From JAEXOD01 sp043805435 (lineage in GTDB: Bacteria > Bacteroidota > Ignavibacteria > Ignavibacteriales > Melioribacteraceae), in contig JAZDHY010000036.1 of NCBI GenBank assembly GCA_043805435.1, positions 8,844 through 72,843 of the forward strand: a stretch of 64,000 bases of DNA, in the 5' to 3' direction. Made by a program: the position numbers and the translations under genes. The notes under the pieces were generated by a model. That model searched no databases, was not told the DNA's origin, and saw only the letters and a list, made by a program, of their open reading frames with translations. Of the stretch, positions 17,701-27,024 are shown one piece after another (positions within the stretch are counted from its first letter, which is position 1; each line of letters begins with the position of its first letter).

Positions 17701-19986
17701 ATATTTGATAATGCATCTGAAGGAATTTTTTTTCTTGAGGTAACAGAAGATGGTAATTACCGTAATATAGATGTTAATCGTGAATTTGAAAAATATACCG
17801 GTATTTTACGCGAACAGCTTATAGGTAAAACAATTAATGAAACCGTACCCACCAATACTGCCCTTATTGCTAAACAAAACTACGATAAATGTGTTAAAAC
17901 CGGTATTGTAAATGATTACGAAGTGGAATTTTCTTTACCCACCGGAAATAAAATTTTTCATACCATTTTAACACCACTTAAAAATACGTTGGGTAATATT
18001 TATAGAATTATTGGAATAACAAGAGATATTACTGAAAAAAGAGTTACTGAACGGAAATTGTTTATTAAGGTAAAAGAATACCACACTTTAATAGAAAATA
18101 TTCCTACAATGATAGTACGTTATGATACAAATTTACATCGTACTTATGTTAACCCCGCTTGGGAAAAGCTTAGCGGTTTATCCGCCCAAGAAGTTGTTGG
18201 AATAGATATTCATAAAATTCCAAAGGTTTTTCCGGCTACCAACAAGGAATACGTGGCTAAGTTAAAGGAGACTTTAAATACCGGAGTGATTCGAACTGCC
18301 GAATTTGTTTGGACAAACACCCTTGGTATTGAATTATTTTTGCAGTATATAATTGTGCCGGAATTTGACCTCCACGGTAAAATTGTTGGACTATTATCTG
18401 CAGGTCATGATATAACTGAGCTTAAACAAGTGGGTCAAATGTTAAACAGGCAAAAAGATTATTTAAATTCTTTATTAAATACATTAACCGATGTGGTGGT
18501 TGATGTTAGAATGCCGGAACGAATTATCGAGTATGCAAATAAATCGACAGAAAGAGTTCTTGGTTTTAACCTTGCAGATATTGTTGGCAAAACAACACAA
18601 ATATATTTTAAAGATAATAATGATTTTTTTAATTATGAAATGCAGATTTATGAAGCAATTAAAAATGGTATAGATGAAATTCATGTTGAACAAGAATTTA
18701 AGCGGAAAGACGGTTCTTTTATTTGGGCGGAAGTACATTCAAAATTAATACTTGATAAACATAACCAAGTTGAACGTAATATCAGCATTATACGTGATAT
18801 TTCGGACAGAAAAAATGCGGAAGAAAAATTACGGATTTTAACAAGAGGCATTGAACAGAGTCCGGTTGTTATTATGGTTGCCGATAAAGAGGGTAAAATA
18901 GTTTATTTAAATCCAAAATTTGAAACCGTTACCGGTTATAAAATTGATGAAATTATTGGTAAAAATATGGCTATTATTAAGCAAAATTTTGAAAATTACG
19001 AAGAATACGAAACAATTATGAATACTATTGCTGCCGGTAATGAATGGATTGGAAAAGCATTAAATAGGAAAAAAAATAATGAGCTTTTTTGGCAGTCGGG
19101 AATTGTTTCACCAATAAAAAATGATAAAGGGCAAATAACACATTACCTTGGCATTTTAGAAGATATTACCGAAAAAATTAAAGCCGAAAACGAACTGGTT
19201 GTATATCGCAAAGGATTGGAGGAACTTGTTCAAACCAGAACAACCGAGCTGGATAAAGTTAATGCGTTGTTAAAAAAGGAAATTGCAAAACAAAAAGAAA
19301 TTAATGATTTACGTGCGCGGTTTATTTCTTTGGCTTCCCATGAATTTAGAACACCTCTTACAACAATTTTTTCTTCTGCACAATTACTTGAAAAATATGG
19401 GCAAAAATGGGACAAAAAACTATACTTTGAGCAGTTAAAAAATATTCAAGATTATGTTCACTATCTCATAGATATTATAGATGATACTTTGATTATAAGT
19501 CAAGCAAATGACAAAAAACTTAATTTTCATCCTGCTTATTTGAATTTAAAAGAGCTTTGTGGAAAATTTTTACTAGATATTAAAGTTTTACTTACACCAA
19601 AACACTTATTAATTAGTAATTTTAAATTAAAAAGAAATAATTATTTAATTGATGAAAAGTTGTTGAAATATATTATTACTAATCTGCTGAGTAATGCAAT
19701 TAAATATACCCCGAATGGAGGTAATATAGAATTTAATGTTTATGAAAATAAAACAAAATTATTTTTTGTTGTTAAAGATAACGGAATAGGTATTTCCGAT
19801 TACGACAAAATTCATATTTTTGAATCATTTTACAGAGGGAAAAATATTGGCGATATTAAGGGAACCGGTTTGGGGTTATCAATCATTAAAAAAGCCGTAG
19901 AAATTCATAACGGAAAAATTAAACTAGAAAGTGAGTTAGAACAGGGTTCTACTTTTACTATATCATTCTCCTTAAAATCACTATGA
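14668..19986 (+). CDS. Giant multi-PAS/GAF sensor histidine kinase
   Basis: A 1772-residue frame with no membrane segment, so probably cytoplasmic. By eye the order is: about five PAS domains (18-130, 135-265, 268-395, 396-515, 520-640), two GAF domains (645-810 and 825-1000), four more PAS (1000-1130, 1141-1260, 1265-1390, 1395-1515), a coiled coil, HisKA with SLASHEFRTPL (His1558) and HATPase_c (about 1655-1770; NLLSNAIKYTP, DNGIGIS, GTGLGLS). Each PAS ends with a DIT or DIS-type motif (RDISAQ, RDITLL, RDITEK, EDITEK). The GTG at 14668 is only where this frame opens; the natural start is probably ATG 14331 through the T10 tract. The stop overlaps the response regulator start by 4 bases, so the two form a cognate pair. 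Confidence 0.92.
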   Translation: MFFFSIQNINKQKEIELENRLLKEYLTIFPEIINVGLVTSKDGNIINVNSQFCDFMNSSYHNFIGKSLIEFIPLPVYVNNSNLSLINISTLRELELIKSDGAIFCCKVVSIQITINSSLYTISIVANINFCNKSSTFSNSPEFIFSDLLNHPIAVYQLSQTDKGDLIFDFVNDYFESWFSVKLNKLIGSPLTLKDPMNLQENIYSTIINICESPVKHHFFFNSYSLDNKHVFLHFIIPLYNPVSRHTCLLGIVFNSSDLHHNPIFSGIYCNQYKTLVENSTDIIARYSPAGRIIYVNKITEKIFGNKVKDVFGKTPVEIADTNDMKIIYENILKAASTGKTIEYDLDVDVINSNTPIYHNVKTIPEFDENNSLISVLVIGRDISAQINAQRNLKLLVYNIPDIVTRYNKQNQLIYENSFMTDKFDKTEDQIIRKRFNDLITKNKSIKGYELQKAIQLVFNTGKPNSLIFSDWSSEAGRLYFEVRFIPEFSDGGNVISVLSLTRDITLLKQTEINLENSEQKFRSLIENSPDNIISYNLSGIAIIANKAVLDLLNVSADQLIGNPVLKAKILDTDGFNEYENKLLEVLNTGKSGKVTVKVPIQKNNIKTHEVVFNPNFDKEGKVIGATAFGRDVTPYVEIQEKLCLLNHKLTALSSCSQVLLRTEDEDTLIKEICRIIHTDGGYPLVCITYPHQGSNTIFKSAAGTGVGYNLIKDIDIVLPSKGDIVTLISSEQNFYSDQIICIYNLHEKISPLSWINDIAAFGYKTGIILPLYTINKNLIGSLLLFSNDIDIISESEKILLKKLAGDLAFGISMLRTKLKLKSIELERIEHLAFLKNMDKINQVIQGTRDFEEMMNSVLEVVLNIYDCDRVFLVYPCDPNAKECSVPIEITKPEFPGASKFKNIIKIDNEVADSFRVLLSSDFPVKFGTGTGNDLPNNISNRFGFKSFIATALYPKHDLPWEFGLHQCSYARKWTLSEEKLLHEIGFRLTDALTGIISYNNLLESEKKYKQIFDNASEGIFFLEVTEDGNYRNIDVNREFEKYTGILREQLIGKTINETVPTNTALIAKQNYDKCVKTGIVNDYEVEFSLPTGNKIFHTILTPLKNTLGNIYRIIGITRDITEKRVTERKLFIKVKEYHTLIENIPTMIVRYDTNLHRTYVNPAWEKLSGLSAQEVVGIDIHKIPKVFPATNKEYVAKLKETLNTGVIRTAEFVWTNTLGIELFLQYIIVPEFDLHGKIVGLLSAGHDITELKQVGQMLNRQKDYLNSLLNTLTDVVVDVRMPERIIEYANKSTERVLGFNLADIVGKTTQIYFKDNNDFFNYEMQIYEAIKNGIDEIHVEQEFKRKDGSFIWAEVHSKLILDKHNQVERNISIIRDISDRKNAEEKLRILTRGIEQSPVVIMVADKEGKIVYLNPKFETVTGYKIDEIIGKNMAIIKQNFENYEEYETIMNTIAAGNEWIGKALNRKKNNELFWQSGIVSPIKNDKGQITHYLGILEDITEKIKAENELVVYRKGLEELVQTRTTELDKVNALLKKEIAKQKEINDLRARFISLASHEFRTPLTTIFSSAQLLEKYGQKWDKKLYFEQLKNIQDYVHYLIDIIDDTLIISQANDKKLNFHPAYLNLKELCGKFLLDIKVLLTPKHLLISNFKLKRNNYLIDEKLLKYIITNLLSNAIKYTPNGGNIEFNVYENKTKLFFVVKDNGIGISDYDKIHIFESFYRGKNIGDIKGTGLGLSIIKKAVEIHNGKIKLESELEQGSTFTISFSLKSL

Positions 19987-20735
19987 AAAAGAAAATATTA
20001 ATTATTGAAGATGAAACCGGAATAAGAAATAATATCAAACTGCTTCTTGAATCCGAAAATTATGAAGTAATTGAAGCTTCAAATGGTGTAGACGGGGTTA
20101 TTTTAGCACAAAAAGAAGTCCCAAATTTAATAATTTGCGACATAATGATGCCGGGCATTGATGGCTATGAGGTGTTAAAGGCTATTACCAATGCAAAACA
20201 ATTGCCAATAATTCCCTTTTTATTTCTTTCGGCTAAAGTTGAAAAAGTCGATCTTCGTAAAGGTATGAATCTTGGTGCTGATGATTATATCTGTAAACCT
20301 TACGATGCAGATGATTTATTAGATGCGATAAACGTTAGACTTGCAAAATATGAAACTTACGAATCCAAAACAATTACAAATGAATTAATATCCTCCTGTT
20401 TTAAGGAAAATGACAAAATACTTTTTAAAATTGGAACACGCATTGAAAAAATTATAATTAATAAAATTTTATATATTAGCGCAGATAGACAGTATACGTT
20501 GATTTTTACTGTAGATAAAAAGAAATTTATTATCAAAAGATCTCTTTCCAAGTGGGAAGAACTCCTTCCAAATAATTTGTTTGTACGTATCCATCGTGCC
20601 ACTTTAATCAATCTTAACTATTTAGATAAAATTGTAAAAAATAAAAATGAATATATTCTATTTCTTAATGATGTTGATGTTCAATTTCCAATTAGCCGAA
20701 GGCATTTGAAAAAAATAAAAGAATTTATTCAATAA
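19983..20735 (+). CDS. LytTR-type response regulator
   Basis: A 250-residue regulator with a receiver domain (1-125; acidic pocket Glu9/Asp10, phospho-acceptor Asp53 in IICDIMMPGIDGYEVL, switch LSAK, Lys in CKPYDADDLL) and a C-terminal LytTR DNA-binding domain (about 150-248; FVRIHRATLINLNYLDKI and FPISRRHLKKIKEF). LytTR proteins bind direct-repeat promoter sites as dimers. The ATG overlaps the kinase stop (ATGA), giving translational coupling and a firm pairing with the giant kinase. Target genes are not shown by the sequence. Confidence 0.95.
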   Translation: MKKKILIIEDETGIRNNIKLLLESENYEVIEASNGVDGVILAQKEVPNLIICDIMMPGIDGYEVLKAITNAKQLPIIPFLFLSAKVEKVDLRKGMNLGADDYICKPYDADDLLDAINVRLAKYETYESKTITNELISSCFKENDKILFKIGTRIEKIIINKILYISADRQYTLIFTVDKKKFIIKRSLSKWEELLPNNLFVRIHRATLINLNYLDKIVKNKNEYILFLNDVDVQFPISRRHLKKIKEFIQ

Positions 20736-21142
20736 CAGCTTTGGAATTTTTAAGACTACAATTTCCCCATTCCCGTTAATTAGAATAACTTTATGGTGGT
20801 TATTAATTATTTTAATTCGCTCATTACATTCGTTACTTTTAATTAACCTTTTGAAACCATTTTATATACTTTTAATTTTTAATGTACTATTATAAAATAG
20901 GTTTAAATGCTGCTATGGTCAGTTTATGAATAAAGTATTTTGTTTCTTGTTGCTTTGGTGTTTTATATACAGTTGAATGATATGGTTGTATTAAATGATT
21001 TTGTATAATCAACGATTTTTATTTTAATGTATAAACAATTTTTGATTAATAAGTATTCTTTTTTGAAGAATGGTACTTCATTCAATTTTATAAATTGCAG
21101 ATTTTATATTTTCGGGAAAATTTTCCATTCGGGAATTTATTG
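20736..21142. other. Gene-free spacer
   Basis: About 400 AT-rich bases between the response regulator and the small kinase. I see no coding frame, RNA gene or clear hairpin. It presumably holds the small kinase promoter. Confidence 0.4.
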
Positions 21143-21886
21143 ATGACCTTTAATGACAATGAAAAAATAAAAGAAAATATTATTAAATATTTTCCCCACG
21201 AATTGAGAACACCTTTAATGCCTATTCTAAATTATTCAAGTTATTTATTTAAGGAAGCAGAAATTTTAGGTGTTGATGAAATAAAAGATATTGCTAAAAC
21301 AATCGAACGCTCGGGTCTTCGTTTATTAAACAGAATTGAAAAATTTTTAATTTTAATTGAATTGGAAAGTATTGATGTTTTTTCTGATCTTTTTCAGTGT
21401 GATGCATTGTTTGACTCTGAATTTGTAACAAAACTGATTTCTAACGTTTTAATAGGCTGTGATAATCATAATCAGTTTAATATTCAGATTCAATCTACAA
21501 TTTTAAAAATACACGCACACTTTTTAAGTGTTTTATTAAGTGAAATAATTGAAAATGCTTGTAAATTTTCGATAAAAGATACCATTATTAAAATTAATGG
21601 GTGTTATATTTTTAATAAGTATAAGATATCAATCACTAATATTGGTTGTGGTATGAGTTCTGATGAAATTGATTCGTTACAAACATTTATTCAATTTAAT
21701 AGAGAAGAAAATAATCAGGGGGGAAATGGCGTAGGTTTGGGAATTGCTAATAAAATTATTAAATTATTTAATTGTGAGATTGAATTAATAAGTGAAAAAA
21801 ATAATTTTTTTACTGTCGTAATCTATTTTCCTTTACAACAAAACGATGCTTTGAACAATGGTTTGGCAATTAATTCGGGTTGTTGA
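21143..21886 (+). CDS. Small soluble histidine kinase
   Basis: Kinase core without a sensor domain. I place the start at ATG 21143 (MTFNDNEKIKENI); the frame could begin at TTG 21095. HisKA starts almost at once (YFPHELRTPLMPILNYSSYL, H-box near residue 20). HATPase_c follows from about 135 with SEIIENACKFS (N-box), ITNIGCGMS and GGNGVGLGIANKI (G-box). At about 247 residues it is only the catalytic part, so input must come from partner proteins or it may act on the neighbouring LytTR regulator. The gap upstream is about 400 bases, so it is probably transcribed separately. Confidence 0.85.
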   Translation: MTFNDNEKIKENIIKYFPHELRTPLMPILNYSSYLFKEAEILGVDEIKDIAKTIERSGLRLLNRIEKFLILIELESIDVFSDLFQCDALFDSEFVTKLISNVLIGCDNHNQFNIQIQSTILKIHAHFLSVLLSEIIENACKFSIKDTIIKINGCYIFNKYKISITNIGCGMSSDEIDSLQTFIQFNREENNQGGNGVGLGIANKIIKLFNCEIELISEKNNFFTVVIYFPLQQNDALNNGLAINSGC

Positions 21887-22025
21887 AATGAGAATAAATA
21901 AGCAAAAAAGGATTTAATTCATCTGAATATTTCTAATACCTAAAAATACAAAACCCCTTATTTAACAATAAAATTTAAACAAGGTTGGATTTATTAAAAA
22001 TGCTCTTGCATTAAAAGTGTGTTAA

Positions 22026-23021
22026 TTAAAGGTTGTATTTACTTTTTAGCCAGGCGTAAGCCGTATTAATCTCTTTGGTTTTTTTTTCGGCCAGTTCAAT
22101 AATTTCATCGCCCATTTTATTAACTTTATCGGGGTGATATTTGGAAATTGTTCGCAGATATTGTTCTCTAATTTCAGATTTGGTAATTTTACCTTTTAAT
22201 CCCAAAATTTTACCAAAGTATCGGGCTTTTTCTTCTTCGGTAGCATTATTAAAGTCAAATTCGTCTTTGTTGTTGTTTTTGTTTTCATACTTTTCGTATT
22301 TCTCGTAACGTTCATATTTTTCATATTTTTCGTAACGTTCGTATTTACTATCGTAATGACGTTTATTGTTTGAACCAAAACTATATTTTCCAACAATCCG
22401 TTTTAGCGAAGTATATAAATGAGAGTTGTTTTCGCCAAGTTCATTCATATAATCAAGCATTAAAACATTTAAAAAATACCAATCGGTACTTTTAATGTTG
22501 CTTGCATAATCTATTATATATTTCAGAACTTTTGGTTCGGGATAGTTTGTACGAAGTTTTTTTATTTTAGAATCGTCAATAACCGGAGAAATAAAATCGT
22601 AAACAAAAGAAATCCATTTAGAATCGGGTGCGTTTATAATTAAACCGTATAAAAGTAAAAATTCGCTATATATATTAAAAGGGGGATATTCCGTAATCAA
22701 AATTTTTGAATAACTTACACACTGAAGTCTGCCGTAAATAGTAAAAATAAATTCGTTTAATGTTTGTTCAATATCCAGCTCAAACCATTTAATAAAAACA
22801 GTATTTATTGCGTTGGTTAAAAACATATTTTTAAATTCTATGCTTGAGCGGAAATTATGTATTAAATAAGAGCGGGAAAAATCGTTTATACCACTTTGTA
22901 CCGAACCAATTGCCGACCAAACCTGATTGTAAATTTCGTCGTAAACGTAATAAGCCCTTTCGTATTTGCCAATGCTGGTCAAATGGTCGGCAACTTCGCG
23001 TAATTTAGTTAAATCACCCAT
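22026..23021 (-). CDS. Protein with C-terminal J-domain
   Basis: A 331-residue cytoplasmic protein whose last ~65 residues form a J-domain (FGKILGLKGKITKSEIREQY, then SKYHPDKVN with the HPD motif, then EINTAYAWLKSKY). J-domains stimulate DnaK ATPase. The first ~210 residues are helical and of unknown family. Between them (about 224-246) is a low-complexity tract of Glu-Arg/Lys-Tyr units (ERYEKYEKYERYEKYEKYE). DnaJ proper has the J-domain at its N-terminus, so this is a specialised co-chaperone like TerB/DjlA-type proteins. ATG start at 23021; the gene lies about 90 bp from the SpmAB gene on the same strand. Confidence 0.85.
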   Translation of the reverse strand: MGDLTKLREVADHLTSIGKYERAYYVYDEIYNQVWSAIGSVQSGINDFSRSYLIHNFRSSIEFKNMFLTNAINTVFIKWFELDIEQTLNEFIFTIYGRLQCVSYSKILITEYPPFNIYSEFLLLYGLIINAPDSKWISFVYDFISPVIDDSKIKKLRTNYPEPKVLKYIIDYASNIKSTDWYFLNVLMLDYMNELGENNSHLYTSLKRIVGKYSFGSNNKRHYDSKYERYEKYEKYERYEKYEKYENKNNNKDEFDFNNATEEEKARYFGKILGLKGKITKSEIREQYLRTISKYHPDKVNKMGDEIIELAEKKTKEINTAYAWLKSKYNL

Positions 23022-23110
23022 TGTTTTACTCTGTTTACAAAAAATTAATTATCATAAATAGAATGTAAATAAATAATTGCTAAATTGAAATACGATTAAA
23101 TTTCTAAAGC

Positions 23111-24733
23111 TTAAACTCCAAATAATAAACGAACAATAAATATTGCTGCCATAAAACCAAAAAAGTCGGCAAATAAACCGGCGGTTAAAGCATAACGAGT
23201 ATTTTTTATATTAACGGCACCAAAATATACTGCCAATACAAAAAATGTAGTTTCGGTACTGCCAAACATTGTACCGGCTAAAACACTAATAAACGAATCG
23301 GGGCCGTGCACCTTCATAATTTCGGCTAAAATACCAAGCGAACCGCTGCCCGAAAGAGGACGCATTAACGCCATTGGTACAACTTCAACGGGCATGCCAA
23401 TTAAATCCGTAACGGGATGTAAAATATAAATTAACCATTCCATTGCACCGCCAGTACGGAAAATTCCAATTCCTACCAATATTGCAACCAAATAAGGAAT
23501 AATAGTAACAGCAATGTCAAAGCCTTCTTTAGCTCCTTCAATAAAAACTTCGTAAATTTTAACTTTTTTAATAAAACCGATAATAACAAAAGTTGCAATT
23601 ATACTTGGAATAGCCAAAGTTGAAATAACTTGAATAATATTTTTAATTGTTTGGCCGTTTGCAAATTTTGATAAAAATGTAAACGTACCGGAAAAATATA
23701 AAACGGCTATTAAAAATGTTATTACAAAAAGTCCAATAAAAAATCGTGTGCTTGTTTTAACCCAATTAATAATTTCGGAAAAGCGTATTGGAAATTTTTC
23801 GTAAACTTTTACAAATGTTACTCCGGCCAAAGTAGCACAAAACGAACCGAATAATGTTGTTCCAATAATAATAGCAGGTTCGGCACTGCCGCTTGCAGCA
23901 CGTAACGCAATTGCAGTAGCAGGCATTAAAGCAAAACTTGCAGTATTTAATACTAAAAACATACACATTGCATTTGTTGCGGTGTCTTTTTTATCGTTAA
24001 GTTTATTCATCTCTTCCATGGCTTTAATGCCAAAAGGAGTTGCGGCATTACCAAGCCCTAAAAACGTTGCGGCCAAATTCATTATTATTGCACCAACGGC
24101 AGGGTGTGTGCTGGGAATATCGGGAAATAAAAACCGCATTAATGGTTTTGTTGCTTTTGCAATATAATTTATTACTCCGGCTTCTTCTGCTATTTTCATT
24201 ATACCAAGCCATAAAGCCATTATACCAATTAGTCCAAGTACAATTTCTACGGCAGTACTTGCATAACCAAGTGCCGATTTAGTTATTTCGCGCATTTTTA
24301 TAAAACTAACCTTTTCGGGCAATAAATTTGCTTCAAATGTTAAGCTGTCTGTTTGCCGTCCAATTTTTATAGTACCAACTAAATCATCTTTTTCACCGTT
24401 TGCATCGGCGGCTTTTAACCAAAGAACAGGAGTATTGTTATCTGTTTTAAAATAAAAAGTATGCTGTTTTGTTTTGGGGGCATATGTAATAGAAGATTTT
24501 AGAGTAAAATTATCCTTAAGTTTTGTGCCGTATAATTTGTTAAAATTTTCTTTTTTAATTAATAACTGTACATCGGCTGTTTTACAATTAAAATCACCGG
24601 CATTTGAATACGAAACCAAAACGGAAAGTTTTTTACCGTTTTTATATGTGCCGTTAAAATCGTCATACATATCGTAAGTAAGCGCAGTCCCAAGTCCCAA
24701 CACTATTAATCCAAGCCAAACATAATTTAACAT
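23111..24733 (-). CDS. Fused SpmA-SpmB nucleoside-recognition membrane protein
   Basis: A 540-residue inner-membrane protein. It has an N-terminal anchor (1-20), an extra soluble region (about 25-150; not recognised), then two Gate/nucleoside-recognition modules. The first corresponds to SpmA (about 155-330; VGAIIMNLAATFLGLGNAAT, LNTASFALMPATAIALR), the second to SpmB (about 370-540; AVTIIPYLVAILVGIGIFR, MRPLSGSGSLGILAEIM, GSTETTFFVLAVYFGAV). SpmA and SpmB were named for spore maturation in Bacillus, but fused forms occur in non-sporulating Bacteroidota. Transport of an unknown solute is likely. The N-terminal extension explains the length beyond SpmA plus SpmB. Confidence 0.87.
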   Translation of the reverse strand: MLNYVWLGLIVLGLGTALTYDMYDDFNGTYKNGKKLSVLVSYSNAGDFNCKTADVQLLIKKENFNKLYGTKLKDNFTLKSSITYAPKTKQHTFYFKTDNNTPVLWLKAADANGEKDDLVGTIKIGRQTDSLTFEANLLPEKVSFIKMREITKSALGYASTAVEIVLGLIGIMALWLGIMKIAEEAGVINYIAKATKPLMRFLFPDIPSTHPAVGAIIMNLAATFLGLGNAATPFGIKAMEEMNKLNDKKDTATNAMCMFLVLNTASFALMPATAIALRAASGSAEPAIIIGTTLFGSFCATLAGVTFVKVYEKFPIRFSEIINWVKTSTRFFIGLFVITFLIAVLYFSGTFTFLSKFANGQTIKNIIQVISTLAIPSIIATFVIIGFIKKVKIYEVFIEGAKEGFDIAVTIIPYLVAILVGIGIFRTGGAMEWLIYILHPVTDLIGMPVEVVPMALMRPLSGSGSLGILAEIMKVHGPDSFISVLAGTMFGSTETTFFVLAVYFGAVNIKNTRYALTAGLFADFFGFMAAIFIVRLLFGV

Positions 24734-24808
24734 CTAAATCTCCGTAAATACAAAAAAATAAACAGTTTGTAAATTACAACCATCACAAATTTAATGCAAC
24801 AATAAAAA

Positions 24809-24965
24809 TAATTGTCTGAACCATGATTTGTGTGATTTTAACGATTATTATGATTTTGGTGGATTGGTTTTTTGGCTGAATATCAGGTTGTTCCATAACA
24901 AAAAAAGATTATAAACACTTTGCTTTGTATCATACCCTCCTCGTAGAGGAGGTCTGTTAATAGCG
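24809..24965. repeat. Direct repeat left of the restriction locus
   Basis: About 157 bp closely matching 32324-32480. Shared blocks are TAATTGTCTGAACCATGATT, TATGATTTTGGTGGATTGGT (nearly), AAAAAGATTATAAACA, TTGTATCATA and CCTCCTCGTAGAGGAGGTCT. The last block holds the hairpin CCTCCTC-GTA-GAGGAGG (24937-24953). The left copy lies upstream of hsdM, the right copy starts four bases after the hsdR stop codon. The same orientation makes them direct repeats bracketing the whole locus. Confidence 0.8.
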
Positions 24966-25069
24966 GATTTGCGCAGATTTAAAATTTAAATTGTAAAAAT
25001 GAGTAAAGTTTAGTATTTTAGCACTAACTAAAAGTTTTGGTACAAAAATAGGGTGTAGTTGTTAAATAT

Positions 25070-26617
25070 ATGGAAGAAAATAAAAAATCAAATCAAGAAG
25101 ATTTTGAAAGAACGCTTTTTAAGCTTGCCGATAAATTACGTAAAAACATGGATGCCGCAGAATATAAACATATTGTGCTTGGTTTAATATTCTTAAAATA
25201 TATTTCCGATACGTTTGAAGAACTTTATAATAAATTAAAAACCGGAACCGGTGAATACGAAGGAGCCGACCCGGAAGAGGTTGACGAATATAGAGCTGAA
25301 AATGTTTTTTTTGTACCGCAAATTGCCAGGTGGAGTTATCTTTTAACCCGCGCTAAACTGCCTGTTATTGGAAAAGATGTTGACGATGCAATGGAAGCCA
25401 TTGAAAAAATGAATCCGACTTTAAAAGGGATTTTACCAAAGGTTTTTTCGCGGCCTAATCTTGATAAAACTGCACTTGGCGGGTTAATTGACCTTGTTGG
25501 TAATATTGCACTTGGTGATGCCGCTTCTAAAAGTAAAGATTTGCTTGGCCGTGTTTATGAATATTTCCTTGGCGAGTTTGCAAATGCCGAAGGGAAAAAA
25601 GGCGGACAGTTTTATACACCTAAATCTATTGTAAAAGTTATGGTGGAAATGATTGAACCATACAAAGGACGTGTATATGATCCCTGCTGCGGTTCCGGCG
25701 GTATGTTTATTATGAGTGAAAAATTTATTGAAAGTCATCAAGGTAATGTTAATGATATCTCAATATTCGGACAGGAAAGCAACCAAACAACATACAGATT
25801 GTGCCGTATGAATTTGGCAATACGCGGCATTGACAGCTCGCAGGTTAAATGGAATACCGAAGGTTCGTTTTTATACAATGCCCACCAAGATTTAAAGGCT
25901 GATTTTATTTTGGCTAATCCTCCTTTTAACGATAGCGACTGGGCCGGTGAATCATTAAAAAACGATCCTCGCTGGTTGTATGGTGCGCCGCCAGCGGGCA
26001 ATGCAAATTATGCATGGCTGCAACATATGATTTATCATCTTTCCCCACGCGGAATTATGGCCTGTGTATTGGCTAACGGTTCGTTATCATCGCAGACAAG
26101 CAATGAAGGTGAAATAAGAAAACAGCTTGTTGATAATGACCTTGTTGATTGTATTATTGCTTTACCTAAGCAGTTGTTTTATAATACCGGAATACCTGCT
26201 TGTATTTGGTTTATTTCGCGCAAACGGCTGGGTAACGGCGACCGCAAAAGAACCGGAGAGGTTTTATTTATTGACGCTTCCGAAAAAGGGTACCTTGTTG
26301 ATAGAACACATAAAGAATTTACCGATGAAGATATTAGCCAAATTACACAAACTTACCACAATTGGCGAAAAAAAGAGGGTAAATATACCGATATAAAAGG
26401 GTTTTGCAAAACAGCCGGTATTGAAGAAATTAAAAAACATAACTATGTCTTAACTCCGGGCCGTTATATTGGTTTAAAAGATGAAATTGATGACGGAATA
26501 CTTTTTGAGGATAAAATTAAAGAGTTAACCGATAAATTAAATGAACAACTTAATAAAGAAGAAGAATTGAATAAAGAGATAAAAGAACAGTTAGGTAAAA
26601 TAGGATTCTTTTTATGA
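25070..26617 (+). CDS. hsdM: Type I restriction-modification DNA methylase HsdM
   Basis: Adenine-N6 methyltransferase subunit of a type I R-M complex (M2S core). The 515 residues have the N-terminal HsdM domain (about 8-150), SAM motif I VYDPCCGSGGMF (about 201-212) and catalytic motif IV NPPFNDSDW (about 283-291). A C-terminal coiled coil (about 475-512) would contact HsdS. The ATG at 25070 has only a weak SD. The stop overlaps the next gene by 4 bases, so the locus 25070-32320 reads as one operon. Confidence 0.96.
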   Translation: MEENKKSNQEDFERTLFKLADKLRKNMDAAEYKHIVLGLIFLKYISDTFEELYNKLKTGTGEYEGADPEEVDEYRAENVFFVPQIARWSYLLTRAKLPVIGKDVDDAMEAIEKMNPTLKGILPKVFSRPNLDKTALGGLIDLVGNIALGDAASKSKDLLGRVYEYFLGEFANAEGKKGGQFYTPKSIVKVMVEMIEPYKGRVYDPCCGSGGMFIMSEKFIESHQGNVNDISIFGQESNQTTYRLCRMNLAIRGIDSSQVKWNTEGSFLYNAHQDLKADFILANPPFNDSDWAGESLKNDPRWLYGAPPAGNANYAWLQHMIYHLSPRGIMACVLANGSLSSQTSNEGEIRKQLVDNDLVDCIIALPKQLFYNTGIPACIWFISRKRLGNGDRKRTGEVLFIDASEKGYLVDRTHKEFTDEDISQITQTYHNWRKKEGKYTDIKGFCKTAGIEEIKKHNYVLTPGRYIGLKDEIDDGILFEDKIKELTDKLNEQLNKEEELNKEIKEQLGKIGFFL

Positions 26618-27024
26618 TAAATGAAAAAGATATTCGATGGAAACAAAGATTCCAAAATTTTGAAAAAGCTTATAACACGTTTGACAGAATTTTAAAAATA
26701 CCAAACCCAAACGAAGCCGAAAAAATGGGACTAATACAAGCTTTCGAAATAGTTTTTGAATTAGCTTGGAAAACCATTAAAGATTATTTAATGGAGTTGG
26801 GATTTGATGAAAAATCACCCCGCGATGCGTTAAAACAGGCTTACCAAAGCGGAATTATAACCGAAGGCCATACATGGATGGAAGCATTGAGTAATAGAAA
26901 CGAAACCGTACATACTTACGACGATAAATTGGCCGAAGAGATGGATAACAAAATACGTGAAAAATATTTTCCCGTTATAAGCAATTTATACTTTTACCTA
27001 AAAAAGGAATATAATAGTGAATAA
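26614..27024 (+). CDS. hepT: HepT-like HEPN protein (nucleotidyltransferase substrate-binding family)
   Basis: A 136-residue helical protein of the HI0074/HepT family. It carries the exact RX4HXY toxin motif, Arg95-NETV-His100-T-Tyr102. In studied HepT/MntA modules this is an RNase active site whose Tyr is AMPylated by the partner MntA. Hallmarks are FEKAYNTFDRIL, FEIVFELAWKTIKDYL and SPRDALKQAYQSGII. It overlaps hsdM by 4 bases and the next gene by 8, so production of all three is coupled. The partner MntA-type domain is the N-terminus of the HsdS protein that follows. Toxicity is inferred from the intact motif, not shown. Confidence 0.88.
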   Translation: MINEKDIRWKQRFQNFEKAYNTFDRILKIPNPNEAEKMGLIQAFEIVFELAWKTIKDYLMELGFDEKSPRDALKQAYQSGIITEGHTWMEALSNRNETVHTYDDKLAEEMDNKIREKYFPVISNLYFYLKKEYNSE

